Shown here: piece by piece, positions 23,690-35,491 of the stretch
How positions within the stretch are numbered: the stretch's first letter is position 1
How the letters are laid out: each line of letters opens with the position of its first letter
Origin: Cryptomeria japonica
Taxonomy: Eukaryota > Streptophyta > Pinopsida > Cupressales > Cupressaceae
DNA length: 64,000 bases
Assembly (NCBI RefSeq): GCF_030272615.1
Contig: NC_081408.1
Span: 68,510,546-68,574,545 of the forward strand
Direction: 5' to 3'
Made by a program: the position numbers and the translations under genes
The notes under the pieces: model-generated
Databases searched by the model: none
What the model was told of the DNA's origin: nothing
What the model saw: the letters and a program-made list of their open reading frames with translations, nothing else

Positions 23690-23995
23690 CCATATCAAAT
23701 CTGATATATCTAATCAAAATTTTATATCAACTTGAAACATCGAAAATCAAATCAAGTTTCATATAAAAAATCCAACCCATATCAAAATCAAATTCATATC
23801 AACTTGAAACAAATCCAAACCAAATCAAGTTTCATATCATAAGTCACATCCATATCAAAATCAAAAATTCATATCAACTTGAAACAAATCCAAATCAAAC
23901 CAAGTTTCATCTATCAAATCCATATCGAGAAATCAACTCAAAAACATATCGAGAAATCAACTCAAATCCATATCGAGAAATCAAAACAAAAACCA
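23690..23995. repeat. Degenerate short direct repeats upstream of the PMD gene
   Basis: CAAGTTTCATATC and CAACTTGAAACAAATCC-type segments recur several times at 23710-23910. CATATCGAGAAATCAACTC then occurs three times at about 23926-23990. They lie between the PMD start and the 3' word array. Confidence 0.7.
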
Positions 23996-24256
23996 CATGA
24001 CAAAAAAATCAATCAAAGATCTAAACCAACAGACATTCAGGATCATCATTCAATCAATCAGCTTAGAAATTCAACAACAAAAGCAATCTCAAAAATCTAT
24101 CAAATAATCGCACATCAGCACAGCAGACACAAAGATTGGCTACAACACCCATCCAGGAACACTTGGCAGACACCTACTCACCCCAACCCATCTTCCTTCA
24201 TCTAATTTTACCCCGCAACATAATATTTTCTACCTAAATCACTGCATTTTCTGGCC

Positions 24257-24346
24257 ACGCGCTAAGAATTCTTCCCTATGTGCTAAGCTACCACCTATGC
24301 ACTAGCTAAACTCACCTACGCGCTACAAACTTTACCCTAAGCGCTA
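24257..24346 (-). repeat. 21-bp-phased word array, reversed block (ATGCGCTA)
   Basis: ACGCGCTA (24257), ATGTGCTA (24278), ATGCACTA (24297), ACGCGCTA (24318) and AAGCGCTA (24339) are spaced 21, 19, 21 and 21. The consensus is the reverse complement of the TAGCGCAT word of the 5' leader. Read on the minus strand the array precedes the PMD gene, as the 5' array precedes gag. Confidence 0.8.
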
Positions 24347-24370
24347 GACTTACCTCTAGTTTGGGAGCGA

Positions 24371-24834
24371 TTTTACTTCTTGCCAAGATCCAGTTTCTGT
24401 TCTGGAAAGGGAAATGCTCTGTAGGATAGAATGAAGCATCTCACAGTCCAATTAAAGACAGCAGGATGATAATGGCACGGATCAAGCACTTTTGTTTCTA
24501 CCAATGTTCAATTACAAATTGTGATTTTGTTTTATCACAGGTGCTAGCGTATGGGTAGTTTTAAGGAATATTTTGTAACAGAATTGCGTATGGCTTCTTA
24601 GCTTGTTCATTCTAGATGGCATATATCTCTTGGCCTCAAGATTGTTGCTCCCTTATTTTATATAAAAGGGAAATCAAGGCCATTAGAAAGGGTTCCAAAA
24701 TATCTAAATAGGATCTCTTGTGTAGGTCCAATCTATAGGATTAGGTTCTAGTTTTGACAAGTCATGAGTAAATAGCAAAGAATTGTAATGTCATTTTATA
24801 GAGAAAAATAGAAGATAGTCATCTGTTTCAAATT
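24371..24834 (+). mobile_element. LTR-like fragment of another family with TATA box
   Basis: TATAAAAG at 24661-24668, preceded by TTGCTCCCTTATTTTA and followed by GGAAATCAAGGCC, resembles 47090-47130 (TATAAAAG at 47110-47117, then GGAATTAAAGGCC). The ends are not definable, so this is a partial LTR or promoter fragment placed between the Tat 3' array and the duplicated block. Confidence 0.45.
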
Positions 24835-26796
24835 TCAAATGGGTTCTTCTGTAAATAAAATGTATTCAATTATTTGATAGAAGATAGCTTTTGAAGTTAA
24901 TACAAATATAATTTCAAAATCCTTACTCTCTTGTGTATGATTTTATCTTCTTTTGAGTTAATGGAATCAAGGGTTTCATTTGCTTGTTGTATTGTTATGA
25001 TGTATGTAATTTTTTATTTCATGCTTTAATCCAAGGGGTTAATTAAAATGCTTGAATGACATTACAAAAGGATAAAGCTTGTACTAGGATTTGATAAGCA
25101 GTTCGGGTAAGAAATTGTAAATAAAATGATATTGTAAGGCGGTATTGTTTAAGATTTAATTAGCTATTAGATAAATTTTTATCAAGTTTTAGTGATATTT
25201 CAGAAACTTAGAGCCCAATGGAGTAAGCCACTAGTATATGCTAGAAGATGTCTTTAGGTTATCAATTTCTTGTTTATTTCACTTATGGTTTGTCATAAAT
25301 CATTAAAATCAAGACATATTTCCAAGTTTTTAATGTATGTTTGAGTTGTCCTACTATCTCATGCTCCAAATAAGGTTGAGGATCATGGAAGAATTCACCA
25401 TTCTTGAGCATTCTCCCTGTTGTTGAGCCCGTATATGAGATTATCTGCTTTGTTTTATCATAATACATGAGTGTGGCGCAGAGATCACAAATTTGCTAAG
25501 GGATCACCCTCCTGGGTCTTGCAGAGCCCAAAGTGTAGAAGGATTAGAAGAATCCTTGTTAGTTGGTCCAAGTTCTCGAGGATTTTAATAGTTGGAGTTG
25601 GCTTCTCCATGAGTATTTGAAGAATCAACTTGGTTTCTACCTCTCGAAATGTAAACATGTTTGGGAACCAATAGGTCCATTGCATGGATTGGTAAGAATG
25701 GCTAATGCTTTTTCCCCAAATTCATCATTGAGGCTAATGTTGATGAAGTAGTCGGCCCTAAAGTTGATGTTGAGATTTAAATTCGAATAAGGCCAACTAG
25801 GGCCTCAAGTGCTAATAAATGTATTAGAGTTGTTGCTAATGTTGGAGGTTTCAAAAACTAACCAAGTTCATTTTCCTGGTAATTTTGGAGTTTCAAAAAC
25901 TCAGAAAAATAGTCTTCCTTGTCACTTAAAGCATAAAGGAGGGCCGAGAAAGTGGAATGAGCTATACCATGTGGATGTCAAGGTGGTTTAGGTGAGAAAA
26001 AAAATCAAAGTTTTGACAAAATATAGTTGCTAAAACCTGGCTTATTATTAAACCACTCCAAGATGGGTGTAAAGACAAATCAAGCAAATAATAAATGGTT
26101 TCTATAGGGTGTATTGACTTATACCTGGCAATCCATGAGAAGAATCATCGCCTTGCCTTTATGTATACTATGTAGGATCCTCATCAAAGGGGTTCAGGTT
26201 CATGCATATGTAATTCATTTATCTTATGTTAGCTCACATCTTATATGAAGGTCAATCAAATGGTTCAGTACCTTGCATAGACAAGGCACCAAACTACTTG
26301 AAAAAATGTCTGAAAGAAACGTGTTCTCGTGGTGACGGAATGTCATGGCAATTCATAGTAATTTGACTGTCATGGAATTCCATCACCATGAGACCGCATT
26401 TCTTTAAGGCATTTTTTCTGACAGTTCATTACCTTGTCTATGTTACCACATTTTTCATGCATTGCTTATATTGGTCAAAATAGTGCAAAACTTATATTCA
26501 ATATAGCTAGGCAATGTTCATTCGGATCATAAATTCTCTAATTACATATAAAAAAGTTTAATATCCCATAGGTTAATTTTGATTTTTACATATAATTACA
26601 TATAGAAATGTATAATATCCCATATAATATCCCATTCCTTGGCAATGTTTACTTATAATTTCATATAAAAATGGTTAATATCCCATAGGTCAATTTTAAT
26701 TTTTACATATAATTATAATATCCCATTTAATTATAATTACCCATTTAATTATGTAATTGAAATATCTCATTTACATATAATATCCCATTTAATTAT
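24835..26796 (+). repeat. Duplicated block, copy 2 (matches 459-2387)
   Basis: Near-identical to 459-2387 along its length, including the hairpin. It differs by an extra segment of about 60 bp just before the LTR (AATTACCCATTTAATTATG and following). It ends at the ATTAT target duplication of LTR copy B. Confidence 0.88.
26277..26442. repeat. Long imperfect palindrome (hairpin), copy 2
   Basis: Arms begin ATAGACAAGG and end CCTTGTCTAT, perfect reverse complements at their tips. The inner arms contain GGTGACGGAAT and ATTCCATCACC. This copy lacks the extra 17-base duplication seen at about 2020-2040. Confidence 0.75.
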
Positions 26797-27272
26797 TGTA
26801 GACGTATAAAAATGACCACTTTCCTAAATGAATATTTAATGTTCATTTTATTCTCATTCCTCTATTTAGTTAAATCTAATTTAATTAAATCATCCACATT
26901 CCTCTATTTGATTAAATAAATTATTCAATTTATTTATTTAAATTCACCTAAGCCTTTCATGTCATTTAATTGAATAAATCATTTTATTTAATTAAATCCC
27001 TTCTCTCTCCTTTTAATTAAATTTACATTTAATTAAATTTTTCACTTCAAATAAATAAATCTAATTTATTTAAATCCCCCACTTGCATCTATTTTGTTGA
27101 AATAAAGCAATTTATTTATATTATAAGACTTTTCATATTATAAGAAAAGTCTAAAATCAAATAAAGAGCTTTCTTCTTTTTTTATGGTCGAGTATCATAT
27201 TTTTGCCCAATGAAGAATTTAATAGACATAAACTATTGAAACTTATATATTAGACCAGATGGGACTAAAGTT

Positions 27273-30200
27273 ATGCCCTGGAATGTTAGGGGGCTTGAAT
27301 CTCCCGACAGAAAATTTGTTATTAAACGTTTGTTGTCTTCTTTGCATTCCATTGATTTCCTGATGATGCAAGAAATAAAAGCTACTGGTTTTATATTAGA
27401 GACTAATCTTAATTTTATTTGGAAAGATGCTGTTAAAATTTTTACTAATCATGAAAGAGGTAGAGGGGGAATTGCCCTTCTGATCGACCCTAAATGGAGA
27501 AACTATATTGCTCGTCATGGTTGCTCCCCGTGTCAGAGAGCTGTGTGGTGTATTATTGAGCATGACAATCATACTTTTGGCATTTGTTCTATTTATGCCC
27601 CTAATGACTCCCGTGAAAGAAGTAACCTATGGGTTTGGTTGAATACTCTCCCTGATATCCCTTGGCTTTTCAAGGGGGATTTTAATATGATTGAGTCACA
27701 GGATGATAAAATTGGAGGTATCCCGTTCCATTGGAATGATAATGAAGGGTTTCAATGGGATAGATTTGTTTATAATAAAAACCTGTTTGACCCTCTTGCT
27801 GGGAATAGATCTATCCACCGCGGCCTCTGGCACACTTGGTGTAATTTTCAACAGGGCCAATTCAGAATATACTCTAGGCTCGACCACTTCTATGCTAACA
27901 AGCATTCCTTCTCCTTCCTTCCCTATGATGCGGATAACATTATTAAGACCATCGCTACCCCTCTCTCTGATCATCATCCTATCTTTGCCTGTGTTAATTT
28001 TATCACTATTCCTATTGCTTCTAGAGTTAGGAATCACAAATTCATTCTTAACTCCAGTCTTCTTTTGGACGATGATGTCCTTGCTGCTATCTAGATCATT
28101 AGAGGCATTAATAAATATAATCTGCAACATTGTTCTCATTTGGAAAGATGGCTGTGTAACACGTCAACCTGGAAGAATTTCCTTCAAACGATTGGTCAAA
28201 AGAAGGCCAAGGATTACAGATATATTGAAAAACAGTTATGTGCTAATTTGCAAGTTTCCGAGAGTAACATTCAAAATAACTCTGCCGATCTCGATCGATT
28301 GTCACAGGTTATGGCTGCTAAAGATGCCCTTAGAAGTCACCAGCAGGTTAAGGTTAAGGGTGCGCGAATTCGGTCTAGGGCCCATTGGCTCCAAGTCGGA
28401 GACAGAGGGACTAAGTTTTTCTTTAATCTTCTTAAGAATAAACATTGTAAAGAGTCTTTTGATAAGCTATCGATTGACAATCAAGACATCTCTGATCCTG
28501 TTGCTATCGCCAATGCCTTTGCGGATTTTTACAGAGCCTTGTTCTCTTCCGAAGACTCTTTGATAGCTGAAGCTGCTAGAAATAAATGTAAATCACTTAT
28601 TCCTAGCATGCTTGACTCCAGTGATATCCACAGGCTATCTAAGTCTATTTCCATTGAAGAGATTGAGACTGCTGTTAAAACCCTTTGCAATGATAAGGCC
28701 CCGGGCCCGGATGGTTTTCCGATTGAGTTTTATAAAGCTAATTCAAATTGGATCTGTAAAGACCTTTTTGATATTTATAACGAAGCCATTGCTAATGGCT
28801 CTTTAGGCCCAGAGATAAACAAAGGTATTATTAAATTACTTCCTAAGGAAGGGAATAAGGCTCTTATCAGGAACTGGAGACCTATAACCCTGCTGAATGT
28901 TTCGTATAAAGTCCTGGCGAAGATTTTGGCTCTTAGGCTCATCGATATCCTCCCTAAATTTATTTGTCCCTCCCAAACTGGCTTTATTAAGGGAAGGTAT
29001 ATTCTAGAAAATCTGATCACCAGCTGGGAAGCTATGGACTGGGCAAAAAGTTCTCACCAGAATACTGCCATGTTGCTTCTTGACTTCGAGAATGCCTATG
29101 ACAGAGTCGAATGGAAATTTATCTTGATGATGCTGGAAGCCTTTGGCTTTCCTCCCTATTTTTGTCTTGCCGTGAAAACTCTTCTTAAGGACGCCTCGGC
29201 TCATATTGAAATTAATGGAGTTCTTTCCCCTTCTTTTCCGCTTAGTAGATCTATCAGGCAGGGTTGCCCCCTTGCCCCTGCCCTTTTTGTCATCGCCTCT
29301 GAAGCCCTGTTTTATATTCTCAAAGATTCTTCCTTGTCTCCTGAGGTCAGAGGTCTATATCTCCCTAATAATGATGAGCTTATTAACTGTCAGTTTGTTG
29401 ATGACACTGCTCTATTTTTTGAACTTTCTGAAGTTAACTTTAGAGTCCTTCAAGGGAAGCTTGACCTATTCTGTTCTGCCTCTGGTGCTCGCATTTCCCA
29501 TACTAAGTTGATTTGTCTTGGATGGGACGAGCACCCCCCTGAGTGGTTTTCCAATTCAGGTTTTCCGTGGGGAGGCCCCAACAAAACCGTTAAGTACCTT
29601 GGTATCCCCTTCTCTGTGGATCCTGCTCTTAAGAATATGTGGCTTTGGATTAAAGAAAAAATCCTTAATAAACTTAACAAATGGCACAATAGAACCTTGT
29701 CTTTAGCTGGTAGAATTCAAGTTTGTCAGAAAATCCTATCTTCTTACAGTATCTACTATTCCTTGGCTTGGTTGTTTAGTAACTATCAAATCCAAGAGAT
29801 TCAAAGTGCCATCAGATCCTTTCTCTGGTCGGATGGAAAAGGAAACAAGAAACATCATGCTGTTAAATGGGCCTGGTGCCATGCTGACAAGATCCTTGGG
29901 GGGCTTGGGCTTAAAGATCTGAAATTCCAGGGTATTGCCCTTTCCGCCAAATGGATCTTTCATTCCTTGGAGGGTAACAGCCCTTGGAAAGTGCTTGTCA
30001 GGCATAACATTGAGAGAGGTTTTCCCAAGAAAGCTAAGTCTTGGAAAAACCTCCCCTTCGGTGATCTCCTCCTGGGTAACTTCCCTGTCTCTGTTCAAGG
30101 TTCTTTGGTGTTCAAGTCAATATGGAAGGCCTGGGAACAGGTCAGGGAGCACATTACCAACAAGGACTGGTACCACCATGATCAACTCCACGGAGAAAGA

Positions 30201-31307
30201 TCTATTTGGTGGAATCTTGCCATCAGCGGGAAGCCTCTTGCCCTATCCCAAGGATGCTCTGCCAGATCCTGGGCTAAAAAAGGTATAAACCAATTTGTGG
30301 ATCTGTTTGAATCTGATTGCCTCCCGTCTTGGGATGCTATTAAGTCCAAGTATGATATTCCTGATTCGCAGAAAAAAACTTATAATATGGTTCTTCAAGC
30401 CTCCAGAAATATCCCGTCTGCTTGCAATGTGGATTCTCTTAGACACCTTAAATGCAAGTGGCCGGGGGGTGTTGCTTTGGCTAGCCTTAAAGCCAAAAAT
30501 ATTCACTCTGTTATTAACCAGAATAATGACATTATTAATCATGTGAACTCTGTTTGGCATTCCTCATTTGATATTAAGATTTGGAATAAATTGTTTCAAT
30601 GCTTATGGAGAAGTCCTGTTGAGCCAAAAATCAATTGCTTTAAGTGGCTTGTTTTACTTGATAAGCTTCCTCTCAAAAGGTTCAATTCTGATTCTGATTC
30701 CTGTAATGATCTTTGTAATCTTTGTAGACTCCCGGAAACTGGGAGACATATTCTTTTTGATTGTTTTCTTGCTAAAGAAATATGGAGCATGTTTGGTATT
30801 ATCTATCCTATTAATGTGAGCATTCTTGACATAATTACTGGTTATATCCCTGGTCTTCCCAAGGATTCGAATTTATTTTGGAATATGCTGTCCTCTAACA
30901 TTCTTTGGCAGATTTGGAAATGCAGGAACGAAGAGAAGTACCAAGGTAAGCCAAGGGCTCTTACTGAGTTTTTCAGAAAACTCACACATTTCAAAATCTT
31001 TTTGCAGGTCCATGTCACCATGATGGTTGAGAAAAAGAAGCTAAAAAGATTCCTCTAATGCGGTCATGCGTCTTTCTACTTCCATGAGCTGAAAAATGGC
31101 TACCTTTGGCGGAGAACGCTGGATGATCTTCATGCTTTTGATGCTGCCTGTGAGAAGCTTAAGAAAGATATCAGGAAGAACGCGAATCCCAGGATGGATG
31201 AGCTCTCCTTGCTCGCTCAAGTGCAAGCGCATAAGAACTTAGTATGGATGGAAGGCCCCCTTGGCTGGATTGCCTGGGTGGATGGTTCATGTGACATTCT
31301 ATATTAG
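27273..31307 (+). pseudogene. LINE ORF2: APE endonuclease, reverse transcriptase, zf-RVT
   Basis: One frame spans 27273-31307 with two stops (28092-28094 and 31056-31058). The ATG lies in the target duplication, not in the LINE. The endonuclease (27279 to about 28000) shows WNVRGL at its extreme start, QEIKATG, GDFNM and LSDHHPI. RT (about 28650-29560) shows KAPGPDGFPIEFYK, LLDFENAYDRVEW, RQGCPLAPALF and the catalytic FVDD near 29395. A C-terminal zf-RVT (CNDLCNLCRLPETGRHILFDC, split) lies at about 30705-30765. ORF1 and the endonuclease N-terminus are absent. Few disabling changes suggest a comparatively recent insertion among the elements here. Confidence 0.95.
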
Positions 31308-31429
31308 CTATGTATATGGCAATGTATATGTATATGTCATTTTTGATGGTGTGAGGCATGGCCTCTAAACTCTGATACTCTGCGGTTTGTTTGTATATTT
31401 GATCTCCTTATATCTAATACAAAAAAAAA
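27279..31429 (+). mobile_element. 5'-truncated LINE retrotransposon
   Basis: It begins inside the endonuclease domain and ends with a poly(A) of nine at 31421-31429. It is flanked by AAAGTTATGCCC (27267-27278 and 31427-31438). The unoccupied target survives in the second MITE copy near 32862. 5' truncation with a long target duplication and poly(A) is typical of target-primed reverse transcription. Confidence 0.97.
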
Positions 31430-31501
31430 GTTATGCCCGGATTGAAAAATTAGCTCTTTATTTGATTTTAGACTTTTCTTATAATATGAAAAGTCTTATA
31501 A

Positions 31502-32713
31502 TATAAATAAATTATAAGATATATATTGACTTTAAAATACTTAAAAATTTCGCAATAAGGCATGAAGAGATTGTAGCTCATTATAAGCAAGTCATATTCT
31601 TAGATTAATATCCACAATATTAATAAAAGGAAAACTATATCTTTTATTGAATGGATAAAGCCAATAATTAGAATGATTCATATAGCATCATAATTGGTCT
31701 TATATTAATGATATTATAATGCATCATGTGTATTAAAAATCTTGACATAGGCTACAAATTAATACTTCTGGTCTAATTGTATTATTTTGAATATATATTA
31801 GTACATCATCATTAATATTTTCATTTTGGCACAAATCTAAATATATTATCTTATCAATTGATATACTTATATTTTGATGCCATAATAATACTATTATAAA
31901 TTATTCAATTTATTTATTTAAATTCACCTAAGCCTTTCATGTCATTTAATTGAATAAATCATTTTATTTAATTAAATCCCTTCTCTCTCCTTTTAATTAA
32001 ATTTACATTTAATTAAATTTTTCACTTCAAATAAATAAATCTAATTAATTTAAATCCCCCACTTGCATCTATTTTGTTGAAATAAAGCAATTTATTTATA
32101 TTATAAGACTTTTCATATTATAAGAAATCACTATTATAAATTAGATTCTATTTTGGGAAATTAAATAACTATTATCCTTAGGATCTATTTTGGGAAATTA
32201 CTATTATAAATTATTCAATTTATTTATTTAAATTCACCTAAGCCTTTCATGTCATTTAATTGAATAAATCATTTTATTTAATTAAATCCCTTCTCTCTCC
32301 TTTTAATTAAATTTACATTTAATTAAATTTTTCACTTCAAATAAATAAATCTAATTTTTTTAATTCGCTATAAAAAAATCACTAATTTATTTAAATCCCC
32401 CACTTGCATCTATTTTGTTGAAATAAAGCAATTTATTTATATTATAAGACTTTTCATATTATAAGAAATCACTATTATCCTTAGGATCTATTTTGGGAAA
32501 TTACTATTATAAATTATTCAATTTATTTATTTAAATTCACCTAAGCCTTTCATGTCATTTAATTGAATAAATCATTTTATTTAATTAAATCCCTTCTCTC
32601 TCCTTTTAATTAAATTTACATTTAATTAAATTTTTCACTTCAAATAAATAAATCTAATTTAATTAAATCCCCCACTTGCATCTATTTTGTTGAAATAAAG
32701 CAATTTATTTATA
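31502..32713. repeat. Filler DNA and tandem LTR/MITE chimeric repeats
   Basis: 31502-31655 recurs at 32936-33090 and is continuous with the MITE in both places. 31656-31900 is unassigned AT-rich sequence. From 31901, 32211 and 32514 the same unit begins (TTATTCAATTTATTTATTTA), made of about 190 bp of LTR plus a truncated MITE end, spaced 310 and 303 bp. The same LTR piece is also at 26931 and 33188. Confidence 0.85.
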
Positions 32714-32935
32714 TTATAAGACTTTTCATATTATAAGAAAAGTCTAAAATCAAATAAAGAGCTTTCTTCTTTTTTTTATGGTCGAGTATCATATTTTTGC
32801 CCAATGAAGAATTTAATAGACATAAACTATTGAAACTTATATATTAGACCAGATGGGACTAAAGTTATGCCCGGATTGAAAAATTAGCTCTTTATTTGAT
32901 TTTAGACTTTTCTTATAATATGAAAAGTCTTATAA
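32714..32935. mobile_element. MITE-like element, copy 2 (222 bp, LINE-free)
   Basis: It has the same inverted repeats as copy 1, and the internal sequence is uninterrupted across AAAGTTATGCCCGG. It therefore records the pre-insertion state of the LINE target in copy 1. Confidence 0.92.
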
Positions 32936-34741
32936 TATAAATAAATTATAAGATATATATTGACTTTAAAATACTTAAAAAATTCGCAATAAGGCATGAA
33001 GAGATTGTAGCTCATTATAAGCAAGTCATATTCTTAGATTAATATCCACAATATTAATAAAAGGAAAACTATATCTTTTATTGAATAGAATTAAATGAAT
33101 ATTTAATGTTCATTTTATTCTCATTCCTCTATTTAGTTAAATCTAATTTAATTAAATCATCCACATTCCTCTATTTGATTGAATAAATTATTCAATTTAT
33201 TTATTTAAATTCACCTAAGCCTTTCATGTCATTTAATTGAATAAATCATTTTATTTAATTAAATCCCTTCTCTCTCCTTTTAATTAAATTTACATTTAAT
33301 TAAATTTTTCACTTCAAATAAATAAATCTAATTTATTTAAATCCTCCACTTGCATCTATTTTGTTGAAATAAAGCAATTTATTTAAATAAAAATTACCCT
33401 CCATCCACTTGCATTCTCCTCCATCTCCCACTTGCCTCCTAACCCTCTTTCTAGATTCTTCTAGAACCCATCTAATCCTAATCAATTAGCCTAAACCCTT
33501 CAATTATCCCCTTTCCCTAAATTTGAGGATGTCACTTCTCAAATTTGGAGGAAAGTCTTCCAAAGGAATTAAAGCCTTTATACCTTCAACAAGCTAACTT
33601 GTTGAGTTCCCCCAAATTTGGAAGGACTCTTACAAATTTGTCCCCAAAGTCTTCCAAACCATTAATGGTTAACTAACCCTTTTGGCATAGTTAGAGACTT
33701 TTTGCCTAACTCAACCCTCATCTAACCATAGGGTCTCATGAAGCATTCATTGCTTTGACCATGGTTATCCCTTTAACCATTGCACAAGAGTTTATCCTTT
33801 GGGTAAAATCTTTATCAAATGGGTAATCTTAACCTAACCTTAACCCTTACCTTCTAAGGTAACCATGAGGTCTTCTCAAGCATTTAATGCTTCTTACATG
33901 TCCTCACAAGCAGTCTCTTGTTGACAATTGTCACCATTTCATTGGTGAGAATTGTAAACATGGATTGATAACTTTCAATCCTAACCCTTGATAGGATCAT
34001 CCAATCTTGACCCTTCATTGCCCTGTTTTTCCTATAAATAGAGCTCTCATTCCTCTATTTCATATTCAAGTCTTTAGCATCAAACTTATAGATATTTTAC
34101 TAAGCATCTAAATCATCTTTATATAGCATTTAGCCTCTCTTTGATAGAAATAATCATAACATCTGTATTTGTATAATCATGGTAGACTAGTATGATATGC
34201 TAGGATAGTTTTCTACTAGTCCTTTCATCTTATCATCATATGCATGCTAGTTTAGTTCATATTTTATTAACATTATACACTTTAGGATTTCATTCATGTT
34301 AGATTGAACAAAGCATCCCTCATTCTCATGATTGTCATCCCTAAGTCACTTTGCTCAATGATCTGAGAGCAAAGGCATTGGCTTAAGGGGTCTTGTGAGA
34401 TAGAGAACAATGGAACATCCCTTGGGAAGTTGAGCTATTCCATATAGCTCCATAACTTGCACCAAGAGTCCCATTGGTGTGTGGACTAGTCATGATTTTG
34501 TAAATTTCATTTCATTGCACCACTTTTTCCCGCATACAATTATAATTACCCATTTAATATCCCATTTAATTATGTAATTGAAATATCCCATTTACAAATA
34601 TAATTATAATATCCCATAGGTCAATTTCAATTTCAATTTCAAATTACTTTGGAAAGAAAAAGACTTCAAAAAACTTCATTCCCACAAGGCCAAGCAGAAG
34701 ACCATTGGTGCACACAGGAGAGGAGATTTACAAATTAGTTT

Positions 34742-34999
34742 ACAGGTGAGAAAGAGTCTGAGTCTGAGGAAGAGTCTGAGTCAGAGGATGAGGATGCTCG
34801 GGAGGCCAGGGTTGTACGAGAAAGGAGGAAGAATTTCATGGCAGAGGCTTGGGAGGTGTTTTTGGTGGGTGTTAGAAACCGTGACTTGGAGCCCTTTAGG
34901 AGATTCCTGAACTCAAATGATAACTGGCTTAGTGCAGCCTTGGTTGTGTATGTGGTGGAGATTGGTGAAAGGCTCACTGCAATTTTCTGTTATTTAGAA
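34742..34999 (+). other. Acidic open frame inside the foldback element
   Basis: An 85-codon plus-strand frame begins with Glu/Ser repeats (EKESESEEESESEDEDA) and continues RRKNFMAEAWEVFLVGV to a TAG at 34997. No ATG opens it; it is preceded by TTACAGGTGAG, which resembles a splice junction. It could be an exon of a transposase or of a captured host gene. I do not recognise the family. The complementary 80-codon minus frame is a shadow. Confidence 0.4.
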
Positions 35000-35491
35000 T
35001 AGTTTTTTCTATTTCTGCTACTATGTAGCTTGCATATGGGATGTAAGGGAGCTATCCCCTTTTGATATCACTTAATAAAAAAAAATTGAAGTAATTGTAA
35101 TACATGTCTGAGTTCTAGTCTTCCAGTACACTTAAGGTTCCTAGTGACAAGATGCGATGTTCACCTCGCACATCACATACAATATCTTCCCCTCACATTC
35201 AATTTACTATCCATATACAAAAGAAGTACTCAACACAATCCCAACATTCAAAGAACATCCTTCAAAGCCTTTATAAAGAATACAAACCCTTGCAATACCA
35301 AGAACAAGTCCCTAAAAAGTCTTAGAAGATCATTGAAAAGGGAAATAAATAATTCTGATTATGTTTGAAATGCACATAAGATGAAGATAAGTGATTTCTC
35401 ACCTATAAACTAATTTCCTCCTCCTGCGAATCTCCTCTCCTACACGTGAATGAACTCTTCATTCACCACCATCTGCGAGTCCAATCCTCTC
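35000..35491. other. Interior of foldback element, non-coding
   Basis: No domain is seen. The AT-rich stretch near 35060-35095 has AATAAA-like signals. A 74-codon open frame (35144-35368) lacks recognisable features. Confidence 0.4.

Larger units (their letters stand above)
2388..24370 (+). mobile_element. Large Tat-lineage Ty3 LTR retrotransposon, nested and degenerate
   Basis: Order seen: 5' LTR, tRNA-Lys-type primer site, long non-coding leader with a 21-bp-phased word array, gag, protease, G-patch-like motif, RT, RNase H, second RNase H of RVT_3 type, integrase, spacer with tandem repeats, antisense PMD gene, and a second word array. Dual RNase H and an antisense gene after pol are known traits of the Tat lineage (Retand, Grande, Ogre group). 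Removing the copia insertion (5993-10986) and the solo LTR insertion (17133-18657) leaves about 15.5 kb, large as Tat elements are. No 3' LTR follows the second array. Instead the sequence passes into an unrelated LTR-like segment and then the duplicated block at 24835, so the 3' end given here is approximate. Confidence 0.8.
27121..31501. mobile_element. Small inverted-repeat (MITE-like) element, copy 1, split by LINE
   Basis: The inverted repeats at 27121-27170 and 31452-31501 are perfect over 50 bases (beginning TTATAAGACTTTTC). Each contains its own small palindrome AGACTTTTC...GAAAAGTCT. No coding capacity exists outside the LINE. Homology of the ends extends into AATTTATTTA of the surrounding LTR, so exact ends and target duplication are uncertain. 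Confidence 0.88.
26797..34538 (+). mobile_element. Solo LTR (copy B) of the Tat family, with nested insertions
   Basis: It starts TGTAGACGTATAAAAATGACC and ends CGCATACA, flanked by ATTAT on both sides (26792-26796 and 34539-34543) with no internal domain following. This is a solo LTR. Its left 320 bp match LTR A and its right part (33360-34538) matches 2690-3863. Between them lie an inverted-repeat element with a LINE, a duplicated segment and tandem copies of LTR sequence. A TATAAATA box lies at 34033-34040. Confidence 0.88.

Noticed and set aside
26797-34538. LTR copy B as the 3' LTR of the Tat element at 2388
   Set aside because: Its left flank is the duplicated 5' flank, not Tat interior, and ATTAT lies on both sides. 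It is therefore a solo LTR in a duplicated locus.
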